DNA from: an uncultured Kiloniellales bacterium
GTDB lineage: Bacteria; Pseudomonadota; Alphaproteobacteria; Kiloniellales; JAKSDN01
Assembly: GCA_947259625.1 (NCBI GenBank)
Contig: CAMYMY010000009.1
Span: 1-29,707 of the forward strand
DNA length: 29,707 nucleotides
Direction of reading: 5' to 3'
The first letter of the stretch is position 1; each line of letters begins with the position of its first letter. The notes under the pieces were generated by a model. It searched no databases, had not been told where the DNA came from, and saw only the letters and a list, made by a program, of their open reading frames with translations. Of the stretch, positions 7,695 to 15,661 are shown piece after piece. Made by a program: the position numbers and the translations under genes.

Positions 7695-8180
7695 ATGAAC
7701 GTCAAGATTCGACCGGCCGAACCGCGAGATGCCACCGCCGTGGTTGCCATGGCGGCGGAGCTCAGCGCGGACCAGGGGAAATCGCCGCGGAGCTTCTCCG
7801 AGGCCGATTTCCGGCGCGACGGCTTCGGCTCCGAAGCGGCGTTCTCCTGCCTGATCGCTGAGGTCGACGGCGCGCCGGCCGGCTATGCCCTGTTTCACGA
7901 AAGCTACGATGCCGAGGCTGGCGGCCGAGGCGCCTTCGTCCACGATCTCTACCTACGGCCGGCCTTCCGGCGCAGCGGCCTGGGCCGGTCGCTTCTTGCC
8001 CGGGTCTGCCAGGCGACCCAGGCGGCGGGCGGCCGCTTCGTCTGGTGGTGCATGGTCGACGGCAACGAAGCGGCCGAGGGCTTCTACCGAAGCATGTCGG
8101 CCTCGCTCGACGACCTGAGGATCTGGATCGCCGATGGTGAGAACTTCGCGCGGCTGGCCGGCTACCGACCCCGAACCTAA
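7695..8180 (+). CDS. GNAT family N-acetyltransferase
   Basis: Acetyl-CoA-dependent N-acetyltransferase of unknown substrate, 161 residues. The fold is complete: MNVKIRPAEPRDATAVVAM (beta1-alpha1), a central FVHDLYLRPAFRRSGLGRSLL with the acetyl-CoA pyrophosphate loop R92-x-x-G95-x-G97, then WWCMVDGNEAAEGFYRSM (motif B). The layout resembles spermidine/diamine-type GNATs. No ribosome site precedes the ATG, and the TTAAT-like stretch lies very close to it, so this message may also have a very short leader. Its TAA shares two bases with the TAG of gyrB on the other strand. Confidence 0.88.
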   Translation: MNVKIRPAEPRDATAVVAMAAELSADQGKSPRSFSEADFRRDGFGSEAAFSCLIAEVDGAPAGYALFHESYDAEAGGRGAFVHDLYLRPAFRRSGLGRSLLARVCQATQAAGGRFVWWCMVDGNEAAEGFYRSMSASLDDLRIWIADGENFARLAGYRPRT

Positions 8181-10627
8181 ACGTCCAGGTTCGCCACCTC
8201 GAGGGCATGGGTCTGGATGAATTCGCGGCGCGGCTCGACCACGTCGCCCATCAGGGTGGAGAAGATGTCGTCAGCCTCGTCCGCGTGCTTGATCTCGACC
8301 TTGAGCAGCGCGCGGGCGTCGGGGTCGAGGGTGGTCTCCCAGAGCTGGTCCGGATTCATCTCGCCCAGACCCTTGTAGCGGCCGATGGTAGTGCCCTTGC
8401 GGCCCAACTCGAAAATCGCGTCGCTGAGCGCCGAGGGTCCGGTTATGCGGAATTTCTGCTCCTTGTGAAGCAAGGTCGCGTGAGTCATGTAGCTTTCCTG
8501 CAATTCCTCCGCCATGGCGTCCAGATGCCGGGCCTCGGTCGACCGGATCAGCGGCCCGTCGATCAAGCGCCGCTCGGTCACCCCGCGCAGGCTGCGCTGG
8601 AAAGCCAGGCCGTCGTCGGCCGCGGCCGCGCCCTGCCACGCGCCGGCGGTCTCCGGTGTCAGCGCATCCAGGCGCCTGGCGATATAGGCCGCCGCCTCGG
8701 CCGCGCGCTCGGCGTCGGGAATGATGTCGGGATTAAGGGCACCGGCGATCGCCGCCTGCTCGACCACATCGGCGTTGCCGACCTTGTGGACCAGCGGTTC
8801 CATTAGGTGCTTGGCGCGCACCGCCTTCTCCACGAGACCGCGCAGATCGTTGCCGGCGATTTCCGGGCCGTCCGGAAACGCCAGCACGCTGTCCCTCACC
8901 CCGCCGTCGATCAGGTGGGTTTCCAGCTCCCGGTCGTCCTTCAGGTAGCGCAGAGACTCGCCCTTCTTGGCCCAATACAACGGCGGCTGCGCGATGTAGA
9001 GGTGGCCGCGCCCGACGATCTGCGGCATCTGGCGGAAGAAGAAGGTCAGCAGTAGGGTCCGGATGTGGCTGCCGTCCACGTCCGCGTCGGTCATGATGAT
9101 GACCTTGTGGTAGCGCAGCTTGTCGATGTTGAACTCGTCCGGGCCGATGCCGGTGCCGAGTGCCGTGATCAGCGTGCCGATCTCGGCCGAGGACAGCATC
9201 TTGTCGAAGCGCGCCCGCTCGACGTTCAGGATCTTGCCCTTCAGGGGCAGGATCGCCTGAAAGCGGCGATCGCGGCCCTGCTTGGCCGAGCCGCCTGCCG
9301 AATCACCCTCGACCAGGAAGAGTTCCGAGAGCGCCGGGTCGCGTTCCTGGCAATCGGCCAGCTTGCCCGGCAGCGAAGCCACATCGAGCACACCTTTGCG
9401 GCGGGTCAGTTCGCGCGCCTTACGCGCCGCCTCGCGGGCGGCGGCGGCCTCGACCACCTTGGCGACGATCCGCTTGGCCTCGGCCGGGTGCTCCTCGAAG
9501 TACTGGCCGAGCCGATCGTTCACGACGCTTTCGACGATTGGCCGAACCTCCGAGGACACCAGCTTATCCTTGGTCTGGCTCGAAAACTTCGGGTCCGGCA
9601 CCTTGACTGAGAGCACGCAGGTCAGCCCCTCCCGCGCATCGTCGCCGGTCAGCGTGACCTTCTCCTTCTTGGTCAGGCCCAAGGCGGTCGCATAGGTGTT
9701 GATCTGGCGGGTCAGCGCACTGCGGAATCCGGCCAGATGCGTGCCGCCGTCGCGTTGCGGGATGTTGTTCGTGAAGCAGAGCACCGTCTCGTGGTAGCTG
9801 TCGGTCCACTGCAGAGCCGCTTCCACCGTGAGTCCCTCGCGCTCGGCCGTGAGCAGAACCGGCGGATCGATGAGCGGCGTCTTCGTCCGGTCGAGAAAAC
9901 GCACGAAGGCCTCCAACCCGCCCTCGTAGTGCATCTCGACGGCCGTGGGCTCGGCTTTGCGGGCATCGATCAAGGTCAGGAAAACGCCCGAGTTGAGGAA
10001 CGCCAACTCGCGCAGCCGGTGCTCCAGGGTGCCGAACTCGAACTCGGTCTTGGAAAAGGTCCGCGGCGAGGGCTTGAACGTGATCTCGGTGCCGGTGACC
10101 TCACCTGCCTCGCCGGCGACCACCAGGGGTGCCTCGGGCTCGCCGTCAAGGAACCGCATGAAGTGCTCTTTGCCCTTGCGCCAGATACGCAGCTCCAGCG
10201 TTTCGGACAGCGCGTTGACCACCGAAACGCCGACCCCGTGCAGGCCGCCGGAGACCTTGTAGGAATTCTGATCGAATTTTCCGCCCGCGTGCAGGTGGGT
10301 CATGATCACCTCGGCGGCCGAGACCCCCTCCTCGGAGTGGATGCCCACCGGTATGCCGCGGCCGTTGTCGAGCACAGTGACCGAGCCGTCGCCGTTCAGC
10401 GTAACCTCGATTCGGTCGCAATGGCCGGCCAGCGTCTCGTCGATGGAATTGTCCACGACCTCGTAGACCATGTGGTGCAGGCCCGAGCCGTCGTCGGTAT
10501 CGCCGATGTACATGCCCGGGCGTTTGCGCACCGCGTCCAGCCCGCGCAGCACCTTGATCGACTCTTCGCCGTAGGTCTCGGCCGGGCCGCTGTCGGAGGC
10601 TTGGCTGTCGCTAGCTCGTTGCGTCAT
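8177..10627 (-). CDS. gyrB: DNA gyrase subunit B
   Basis: ATPase subunit of DNA gyrase (with GyrA), which introduces negative supercoils. The product has 816 residues (E. coli 804). The GHKL ATPase domain has EVVDNSIDE (Glu56, Asn60), VLDNGRGIPVG and the GGLHGVGVSVVNALS lid. The transducer domain follows, then the Toprim domain with EGDSAGGSAKQGRDR, PLKGKILNVERAR and the metal-binding DADVDGSHI. The C-terminus has YKGLGEMNPDQLWETT. The ATG at 10627 fits the family start. It lies 30 bases after recF on the same strand, the usual recF-gyrB arrangement. No odd residues were noticed in the catalytic motifs. Confidence 0.97.
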   Translation of the reverse strand: MTQRASDSQASDSGPAETYGEESIKVLRGLDAVRKRPGMYIGDTDDGSGLHHMVYEVVDNSIDETLAGHCDRIEVTLNGDGSVTVLDNGRGIPVGIHSEEGVSAAEVIMTHLHAGGKFDQNSYKVSGGLHGVGVSVVNALSETLELRIWRKGKEHFMRFLDGEPEAPLVVAGEAGEVTGTEITFKPSPRTFSKTEFEFGTLEHRLRELAFLNSGVFLTLIDARKAEPTAVEMHYEGGLEAFVRFLDRTKTPLIDPPVLLTAEREGLTVEAALQWTDSYHETVLCFTNNIPQRDGGTHLAGFRSALTRQINTYATALGLTKKEKVTLTGDDAREGLTCVLSVKVPDPKFSSQTKDKLVSSEVRPIVESVVNDRLGQYFEEHPAEAKRIVAKVVEAAAAREAARKARELTRRKGVLDVASLPGKLADCQERDPALSELFLVEGDSAGGSAKQGRDRRFQAILPLKGKILNVERARFDKMLSSAEIGTLITALGTGIGPDEFNIDKLRYHKVIIMTDADVDGSHIRTLLLTFFFRQMPQIVGRGHLYIAQPPLYWAKKGESLRYLKDDRELETHLIDGGVRDSVLAFPDGPEIAGNDLRGLVEKAVRAKHLMEPLVHKVGNADVVEQAAIAGALNPDIIPDAERAAEAAAYIARRLDALTPETAGAWQGAAAADDGLAFQRSLRGVTERRLIDGPLIRSTEARHLDAMAEELQESYMTHATLLHKEQKFRITGPSALSDAIFELGRKGTTIGRYKGLGEMNPDQLWETTLDPDARALLKVEIKHADEADDIFSTLMGDVVEPRREFIQTHALEVANLDV

Positions 10628-10657
10628 GGTCGATCCAACTCAAGGTCATGGCACAAA

Positions 10658-11824
10658 TCATGCCGCCCGGGTGATCCGGGCATCACGCACCAGGAAGAAC
10701 TGTGCGGCGCCGCGCAGGTCGTCGAATAGCGCGGCGTCGGTACCGGTCATCCAGGCCTGTGCGCCCAGCGCCAGAAGCTCTTCGAACAGGGCCGCGCGGC
10801 GCTGCTCGTCCAGGTGCGCGACCACCTCGTCGAGCAACAGAACCGGGGCCGCCCCGCGGTCCAGGGTCAGCAGGCGCGCGTGCGCCAGCACAATGGAAAT
10901 GAGCAACGCCTTCTGCTCTCCGGTCGAACACAGCTCGGCGGCCAATCCGGTCTCCAGGTGCCGTACCGCCAAGTCGCTGCGATGCGGACCGCTGGTCGCG
11001 CCTCCGTTCTCGGCGTCCTGGGCACGGCCCGCTTCCAGGCGCGCGCGCAGCCTGTCCTCGCTCTCCAGCGCCGAAAGCTCGCCAAGCCAGCTCTCGACCT
11101 CGCCGATCAACCCCAACTCGGCGCGGGGAAAGGGCCCGACACCGGCAGCACAGGCGCCGGCCAGCCGGGCCATGAGATCGCGCCGGGCCGCCGCGACGGC
11201 CACGCCGTAACGCGCCACGGACTCCTCCAGCGAGGTCAGCCAAGCCGCGTCGCCGCGGCCCGTCCTGAGCAGCCTGGCACGCTCGCGCAGCACCTGTTCG
11301 TAGGCGGCAACTCGCCCGGCGTGGGCCGGGTCGAAGCCATAGACCAGCCGGTCCAGGAAGCGCCGCCGGCCCGAGGCCGCGTCGCGGAACAACCCGTCCA
11401 TCTGTGGCGTCAGCCACACGACATTGAACACTTCGCCCAACGCCTGCTGGCCCCGAACAAAAGATCCGTCGACCTTGACCAGCCGCCGGTCCCGTCCCGC
11501 CGCCTCGCGCGCCGGATCGCGGCCGGTCCCCAGATCGCACGGTCCCTGCGGACCCATGACGCGGGCCGAAACCGCCCAGACCCGGCCGGCGGCGGTCTCG
11601 CCCGGGGCCAGCCGGTCGATCTCGCCAAGTCGCGCCCGCCGCAGGCCCCGCCCCGGAGACAGAAAGGAAACCGCTTCCAGCAGGTTGGTCTTGCCCGCGC
11701 CGTTGGGGCCGGTCAGGACCAGGGGCCACGGCTCGGCCTCCAGGGAGACCTGCGCATAGCACCTGAAATCGCTCAACGTCAGGCGGGTAAGCCATAACGC
11801 GGCGGCCGAGTTCCCAGGGGCCAC
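10658..11824 (-). CDS. recF: DNA replication and repair protein RecF
   Basis: SMC-like ATPase that with RecO and RecR loads RecA at single-stranded gaps. Using the GTG at 11824 it has 388 residues. Walker A GPNGAGKT is at about 39-46, followed by NLLEAVSFLSPGRGLR. The signature STGEQKALLISIVLAHARLL and Walker B PVLLLDEVVAHLD lie near the C-terminus. The frame is open upstream to alternative starts TTG 11878 and GTG 11875. I prefer 11824 because GGAGG lies five bases before it and because RecF proteins begin about a dozen residues before LTRLTLSDFRCYA. It sits between dnaN and gyrB, probably co-transcribed with both. Confidence 0.94.
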   Translation of the reverse strand: MAPGNSAAALWLTRLTLSDFRCYAQVSLEAEPWPLVLTGPNGAGKTNLLEAVSFLSPGRGLRRARLGEIDRLAPGETAAGRVWAVSARVMGPQGPCDLGTGRDPAREAAGRDRRLVKVDGSFVRGQQALGEVFNVVWLTPQMDGLFRDAASGRRRFLDRLVYGFDPAHAGRVAAYEQVLRERARLLRTGRGDAAWLTSLEESVARYGVAVAAARRDLMARLAGACAAGVGPFPRAELGLIGEVESWLGELSALESEDRLRARLEAGRAQDAENGGATSGPHRSDLAVRHLETGLAAELCSTGEQKALLISIVLAHARLLTLDRGAAPVLLLDEVVAHLDEQRRAALFEELLALGAQAWMTGTDAALFDDLRGAAQFFLVRDARITRAA

Positions 11825-11900
11825 GTTGGCCTCCGCCTCGGCGGCATCCGGTTTCGCTGAGTTTGTCCAGTTCACCAATCGTCAGGCGACTCAAGCTAAC

Positions 11901-13019
11901 TCATACCCGCATGGGCATGAGCACGTAGAGCGCGCTCGCATCTTCGACGTCGCGCACGATCGTCGGCGAGGCCGCATCGGACAACGCAAACTCGGCCTTG
12001 TCGCCCTCGATCTGCTGGGCGATGTCCAGCAGGTAGCGCGAGTTGAAACCGATTTCCAACGGCTCGCCGCCATAAGTGATCTCGATCTCCTCGACGGCGC
12101 TGCCACTTTCCGGACTGGTCGCCGACAAGGTCAGGCTGCCATCGCCAAGCGACAGCTTGACCGCCCGGCTCTTCTCGGTCGAGATGGTCGACACCCGGTC
12201 CACGGCGGCGGAGAAGGTTCGGCGATCGACCCCCATGATCTTGTCGTTGCCCGCGGGGATGACGCGCTCGTAGTCCGGGAATGTGCCGTCGATCAGCTTG
12301 GACGTGAGCTCGGTGGAATCGAAGGCGAATCGAACCTTGGTATCCGACAGCGAAACCTGCACGCCCTGGTCGCTCTCCTCGATCAACTTGCGCAACTCGC
12401 CCACGGTCTTGCGCGGCACGATGATGCCCGGCATACCCTGGGCCCCTTCCGGCAGCGGCATCTCGAAACGGGCCAGCCTGTGGCCGTCGGTCGCCACGGC
12501 GCGCAGCAGCGGCGGCGCCCCGTCCTCGGCGCCGTGCAGGTAGATGCCGTTCAAGTAGTAGCGCGTCTCCTCGGTCGAAATCGCAAAGCGCGTGCGATCG
12601 ATCAGGTTCTTGATCTCGCCGGCCGCCAAGGCAAAGCTCTGCGGCAAGTCCTCCGCGCCGGACGTCGGAAAGTCCTCCTTCGGCAGCGTCGCCAGCGTGA
12701 AGGTCGAACGGCCGGAACTCAGCTTCAACTGACCGGCTTCGCCGCTCGCCGCAAGCTGGACCTGGGCGCCGTCGGGCAGCTTGCGCACGATATCGTAAAG
12801 CGTGTGCGCCGGTGCTGTCGTCGCGCCCGGCGCAGCCACCTCGGCAGTCGCCTGCTCGACGATGGTGAGGTCCATGTCGGTCGCGGTCAGCTCGAGCCGG
12901 CCGTCACCCGCCTCGACCAGAACGTTGGCCAGGATCGGTATGGTGTTGCGGCGTTCCACAACGCTCTGCACGTGGGCCAGTGATTTGAGGAGCGCCGCGC
13001 GTTCAATCGTCAGCTTCAT
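11901..13019 (-). CDS. dnaN: DNA polymerase III beta subunit (sliding clamp)
   Basis: Ring-shaped homodimer that tethers DNA polymerase III to DNA. The product has 372 residues, close to the usual 366-375. It begins MKLTIERAALLKSLAHVQSVVERRNTIP (family start with conserved RNTIPILANV), contains the three repeated clamp domains (ATDMDLTIVE, the YYLNGIYLH and ATDGHRLA blocks, GFNSRYLLD) and ends in the typical LMPMRV. The start is the ATG at 13019. It follows dnaA by 256 bases with a promoter-like site in between, so it may be transcribed both from dnaA and by itself. Confidence 0.97.
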   Translation of the reverse strand: MKLTIERAALLKSLAHVQSVVERRNTIPILANVLVEAGDGRLELTATDMDLTIVEQATAEVAAPGATTAPAHTLYDIVRKLPDGAQVQLAASGEAGQLKLSSGRSTFTLATLPKEDFPTSGAEDLPQSFALAAGEIKNLIDRTRFAISTEETRYYLNGIYLHGAEDGAPPLLRAVATDGHRLARFEMPLPEGAQGMPGIIVPRKTVGELRKLIEESDQGVQVSLSDTKVRFAFDSTELTSKLIDGTFPDYERVIPAGNDKIMGVDRRTFSAAVDRVSTISTEKSRAVKLSLGDGSLTLSATSPESGSAVEEIEITYGGEPLEIGFNSRYLLDIAQQIEGDKAEFALSDAASPTIVRDVEDASALYVLMPMRV

Positions 13020-13142
13020 GATTCTCTGGGGCTAATTTCGAGTATGTGCAGTCCATCGACAACCGACCGATTTACGGCCGCAAAGCGCCCGTGAATCGGG
13101 CCATTCGACAACCACCGCACCGCCAGGAGAATCACGCGAATC
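13020..13142. promoter_or_regulatory. Cluster of four GANTC sites in the dnaN leader
   Basis: GATTC at 13020-13024 and GAATC at 13093-13097, 13129-13133 and 13138-13142. GANTC is the target of the alphaproteobacterial cell-cycle methyltransferase CcrM. At this base composition I estimate about one site per 300 bases, so four in 123 is dense. They lie in the predicted 5' leader of dnaN. A methylation role is inferred from other alphaproteobacteria. Confidence 0.5.
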
Positions 13143-13165
13143 GAGGCTCCGCGACACGGTTGCGC

Positions 13166-13194
13166 AGTATAGCAGCCGTCCCCGCGGAAGGTAA
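13166..13194 (-). promoter_or_regulatory. Possible dnaN promoter
   Basis: On the minus strand TATACT (13166-13171) is a good -10 box (five of six). Seventeen bases upstream, TTACCT (13189-13194) is a poor -35. Transcription would start near 13159 and leave a leader of about 140 bases before dnaN, holding the GANTC cluster. Confidence 0.4.
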
Positions 13195-13236
13195 GCTTTA
13201 AAGCCGCCCCGCGCGACCGTTCAAGGCCGCCTTATG

Positions 13237-13252
13237 GGCCCCTTTAGGGGCC
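13237..13252 (-). repeat. Hairpin just downstream of dnaA
   Basis: GGCCCC (13237-13242), loop TTTA, GGGGCC (13247-13252): a perfect six-base stem beginning 24 bases after the dnaA stop codon. No T-run follows on the dnaA strand, so an intrinsic terminator is not supported. It could act as a partial terminator or an mRNA 3'-end stabiliser. Confidence 0.4.
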
Positions 13253-13275
13253 TTCGGCCGACGGACCGCCGCGGT

Positions 13276-14706
13276 TCAACCCTCGAGCATGCGGCGCAGT
13301 AGCTCGACGTCCTCGGCAAACCCGTTGTCGGTCGCCTTTAGCTCCTCGATCCTGCGCACCGCGTGCATCACGGTTGTGTGGTCCCGGCCGCCGAACTTCC
13401 GGCCGATCTCGGGCAGGGACCGCGTGGTCAACTGCTTGGCGAGGTACATCGCCACCTGACGCGGCCGGGCCACGGCGCGCGCGCGTCGGGCCGAGTGCAT
13501 GTCGGCGACGCGCACGTTGAAGTGCTCGGCGACGCGCTTTTGGATCTCCTCGATGGTGACTCGCCGGTCGTTGGCGCGCAGCAGGTCGTGCAGCACCTCC
13601 TGGGTCGTCTCGAGGGTGATCGACCGGCCGACCAGGGTGCCGTGAGCGACGATGCGGTTGAGCGCACCCTCCAGCTCGCGCACGTTGGACGTGATCTTAT
13701 GGGCCAGAAACTCAAGAACCTTGCCGGGAATCTCGGCGGCCATCTGTTCCGCCTTGGCCTGCAGGATGCCGAGGCGCAACTCGTAGGTGGTGGGGTGGAT
13801 GTCCGCGACAAGACCCCAGCCGAGGCGCGAACGCATGCGCTCCTCGACCCCCTCGAGATCCGTCGGGCTCTTGTCGGCCGAAATGACGACTTGGCGGTTC
13901 TGGTCGACCAGGGCATTGAAGGTGTGGAAGAACTCTTCCTGGGTCGCCTCCCGCCCGCCGATGAACTGCACGTCGTCGATCATCAGCACATCGACCGAAC
14001 GGAACTGCTCCTTGAAGGCCATGGTGTCCTTGGTTCTGAGCGCCCGGACGAACTGGTACATGAACTTCTCGGCCGAAAGGTAGATGATCCGGCGCTCGGG
14101 CGTGCGCTTCCTGATGTTCCAGGCGATCGCGTGCATGAGATGGGTCTTGCCGAGCCCGACCCCGCCGTAGAGGAACAGCGGATTGAAGGGCACGGTCTTG
14201 GCCTCCGCGATCCGTCTGGCCGCGGCGTAGGCCAGCTCGTTCGGCTTGCCGACCACGAAGTTCTCGAAGGTGAACCTTGGATCGAGGGGCGCGCTGATTT
14301 CGCGCCGACCATCCGAGGCCTTGCCGTCGTACAATCCGTCGTCGCCGGATTTGGACGGGGGTCTGGCGACCCTCCTGGCGCGCGGGCCGGCCTCGGCACA
14401 GGCCTCGCCGTCCGATCCCGGCTTCGGATCCGGCCGGGTCGGCAGCTGAACCACGATCTCGACCTTGCTGACCACGTCGTTCTCGTCGCCCCAAAGAGCG
14501 AAGATTCGCTCCGCGTAATTGTTGCGCACCCAGTCGCGCATGAAGCGCGTCGGCACGGCCATGCGGACGACGCCATCCTTGGCGCCCACCAAGGTGAGCG
14601 GCTTCAGCCAGCTGCGGAAGGCAGCTTCGCCGACCTCGGTCCGCAACCGACCGCGTACCCGCGCCCACTGTTCACTCGTGTAGGAATCGAGATGCCCGAT
14701 TTGCAT
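13276..14706 (-). CDS. dnaA: Chromosomal replication initiator DnaA
   Basis: AAA+ ATPase that binds DnaA boxes and opens the origin. The product has 476 residues. Domain I (about 8-85) recruits helicase; a hydrophilic linker (domain II, about 90-140) follows. Domain III begins at DPRFTFENFVVGKPN with Walker A GGVGLGKT (181-188), Walker B LMIDD (241-245), sensor region SADKSP and the VEERMRSRLGWGLVADI box. Domain IV ends with the DNA-binding signature GGRDHTTVMHA (439-449). The ATG at 14706 fits the family start. It is preceded by a 574-base region with a CtrA-type site and an AT-rich tract, and followed by dnaN. Confidence 0.98.
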   Translation of the reverse strand: MQIGHLDSYTSEQWARVRGRLRTEVGEAAFRSWLKPLTLVGAKDGVVRMAVPTRFMRDWVRNNYAERIFALWGDENDVVSKVEIVVQLPTRPDPKPGSDGEACAEAGPRARRVARPPSKSGDDGLYDGKASDGRREISAPLDPRFTFENFVVGKPNELAYAAARRIAEAKTVPFNPLFLYGGVGLGKTHLMHAIAWNIRKRTPERRIIYLSAEKFMYQFVRALRTKDTMAFKEQFRSVDVLMIDDVQFIGGREATQEEFFHTFNALVDQNRQVVISADKSPTDLEGVEERMRSRLGWGLVADIHPTTYELRLGILQAKAEQMAAEIPGKVLEFLAHKITSNVRELEGALNRIVAHGTLVGRSITLETTQEVLHDLLRANDRRVTIEEIQKRVAEHFNVRVADMHSARRARAVARPRQVAMYLAKQLTTRSLPEIGRKFGGRDHTTVMHAVRRIEELKATDNGFAEDVELLRRMLEG

Positions 14707-14992
14707 GCCCTTAAACTCTCACCAGAAACGGCAGATACGGACGCCGGAAAAGATCGCGGCACGCAGGCGACACGATGTCGTACGAACTGCTTGCCCCCTG
14801 TCCGCGCCCCGACAAACCCTTTCGGACACTGCGCAATTACAGGCATGGCTCACGGAACGCAACCTCTCTAAAACAAGGACCCCGTCTTCTACGGCTTAAA
14901 GTATTCGAGCGCCCCCCGGACCGAACACTTCAAAATCAGCATAGCAAATTGTAATGGAAGTCGCCACCCTCCTGTTTGCCTCCAGACGAACA

Positions 14993-15007
14993 TTAAATGA
15001 TGATTAA
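14993..15007. promoter_or_regulatory. CtrA-type binding site TTAA-N7-TTAA
   Basis: TTAA (14993-14996), exactly seven bases, TTAA (15004-15007). This is the full consensus of CtrA, the alphaproteobacterial cell-cycle response regulator that in Caulobacter silences the origin and controls many promoters. It lies 286 bases upstream of dnaA, inside the most AT-rich part of the window. Further isolated TTAA half-sites lie near 14711, 14896 and 15097. Binding is inferred. Confidence 0.55.
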
Positions 15008-15029
15008 GTTGCCGTGCATCATATTGGGG

Positions 15030-15051
15030 GGTTTTCTTTTGGTTTTCTTTT
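15030..15051. repeat. Tandem 11-base pyrimidine-rich repeat
   Basis: Two perfect copies of GGTTTTCTTTT (15030-15040, 15041-15051), followed directly by TTG and TATATAG. Together with the neighbouring TTAA-rich bases this is the least G+C-rich stretch in the window. It could help DNA melting or bending upstream of dnaA, but the absence of DnaA boxes leaves an origin unproven. Confidence 0.55.
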
Positions 15052-15104
15052 TGTATATAGGATTTTACTTGTCATCCGCCCCGCGCGCCGACGTGGTTAA
15101 TGTA

Positions 15105-15140
15105 CCTTTCGGGGCCTCCCTTGGCAATGGGTCCGAAAGG
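15105..15140. repeat. Inverted repeat CCTTTCGG/CCGAAAGG
   Basis: Perfect 8-base arms at 15105-15112 and 15133-15140, with a 20-base interior that can pair further (CCC with GGG). It lies between the rpsT terminator and the AT-rich tract. There is no T-run at either end. It may be an additional RNA structure in read-through from rpsT or a protein site; the function is unknown. Confidence 0.4.
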
Positions 15141-15210
15141 GGAACGCAGAATTTTTCTCGGATTTTTCGGCCCACCAGCCGCGGCGGCGGACCGCGCGAC
15201 CAGCCCACGC

Positions 15211-15237
15211 AAAATCGCACCCCGACCGGAGCGCGAT
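15211..15237 (-). terminator. Intrinsic terminator after rpsT
   Basis: Read on the minus strand, ATCGCGCTCC, loop GGTC, GGGGTGCGAT form a ten-pair stem (two G-T pairs, 15214-15237) that runs directly into TTTT (counting the last stem base). It lies 43 bases after the rpsT stop. The T-run is short, so termination may be partial. Confidence 0.55.
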
Positions 15238-15280
15238 GCGGAACGATATTGCGGCAGCGAGGCGGCGGCACGAAGGCCGA

Positions 15281-15544
15281 TCAGCCGATCGCCTTGATCC
15301 GTGCGGAAAGGCGCGAGAGTTTCCGACCGACGGTGTTGCGGTGGAGCACGCCCTTGGAGACGCCACGGTGCATCTCCGGCTGCGCCGCGCGCAACGCGGT
15401 CTCGGCCACCGTCTTGTCGCCGCCCGAGATCGCCACCTCGACCTTCTTCACGAAGGTGCGGATCCGGCTGATCCTCGACCGGTTGATCTCGGCGCGGCGT
15501 TCATTCCGCCGGATCCGCTTCTTAGCGGACTTATGGTGCGCCAT
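15281..15544 (-). CDS. rpsT: 30S ribosomal protein S20
   Basis: Small basic 16S-rRNA-binding protein of the 30S subunit. The 87 residues equal the usual length. The family start MAHHKSAKKRIRRNERR is followed by two long helices and ends with HRNTVGRKLSRLSARIKAI, including the conserved KG-LHRN-RKSRL pattern. The ATG at 15544 is preceded by a weak AGG ribosome site. It has its own strong promoter and an intrinsic terminator, so it looks monocistronic. Location directly upstream of dnaA is common in alphaproteobacteria. Confidence 0.97.
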   Translation of the reverse strand: MAHHKSAKKRIRRNERRAEINRSRISRIRTFVKKVEVAISGGDKTVAETALRAAQPEMHRGVSKGVLHRNTVGRKLSRLSARIKAIG

Positions 15545-15583
15545 GCTTGTCGACCTGCTCTATGAGAATTGTCATACGGAAGG

Positions 15584-15617
15584 CCGGGGTTATAGCCCCG
15601 GGGCGGGGTGCCGTCAA
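15584..15617 (-). promoter_or_regulatory. rpsT promoter with -10 in the loop of a palindrome
   Basis: On the minus strand TTGACG (15612-15617), a 17-base spacer and TATAAC (15589-15594): five of six consensus bases in each box and ideal spacing. The -10 falls on a perfect inverted repeat, CCGGGG (15584-15589) and CCCCGG (15596-15601), with a six-base centre. Transcription would start near 15582 and give a leader of about 38 bases. Confidence 0.8.
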
Positions 15618-15661
15618 GCGGCGCGAACGCACCGCCCGGCGGCCCCGGAACCGGCCTTTTT

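Larger units (their letters stand above)
14707..15280. other. Gene-free region between rpsT and dnaA
   Basis: 574 bases without a gene I can support. From the rpsT side towards dnaA it holds the rpsT terminator (15214-15237), an 8-base inverted repeat (15105-15112 and 15133-15140), an AT-rich stretch (about 14985-15070) with a tandem 11-base repeat and a TTAA-N7-TTAA site, then about 280 bases before dnaA with no convincing promoter pair. No TTATNCACA DnaA box was found by eye on either strand, and no GANTC site. Confidence 0.7.

Noticed and set aside
10683..11894. Second minus-strand frame of about 400 codons overlapping recF
   Set aside because: Out of frame with recF motifs; a composition artefact.
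14707..15280. Calling this gap the replication origin
   Set aside because: An AT-rich tract and a CtrA-type site alone are insufficient without DnaA boxes; proximity to dnaA is not proof in alphaproteobacteria.
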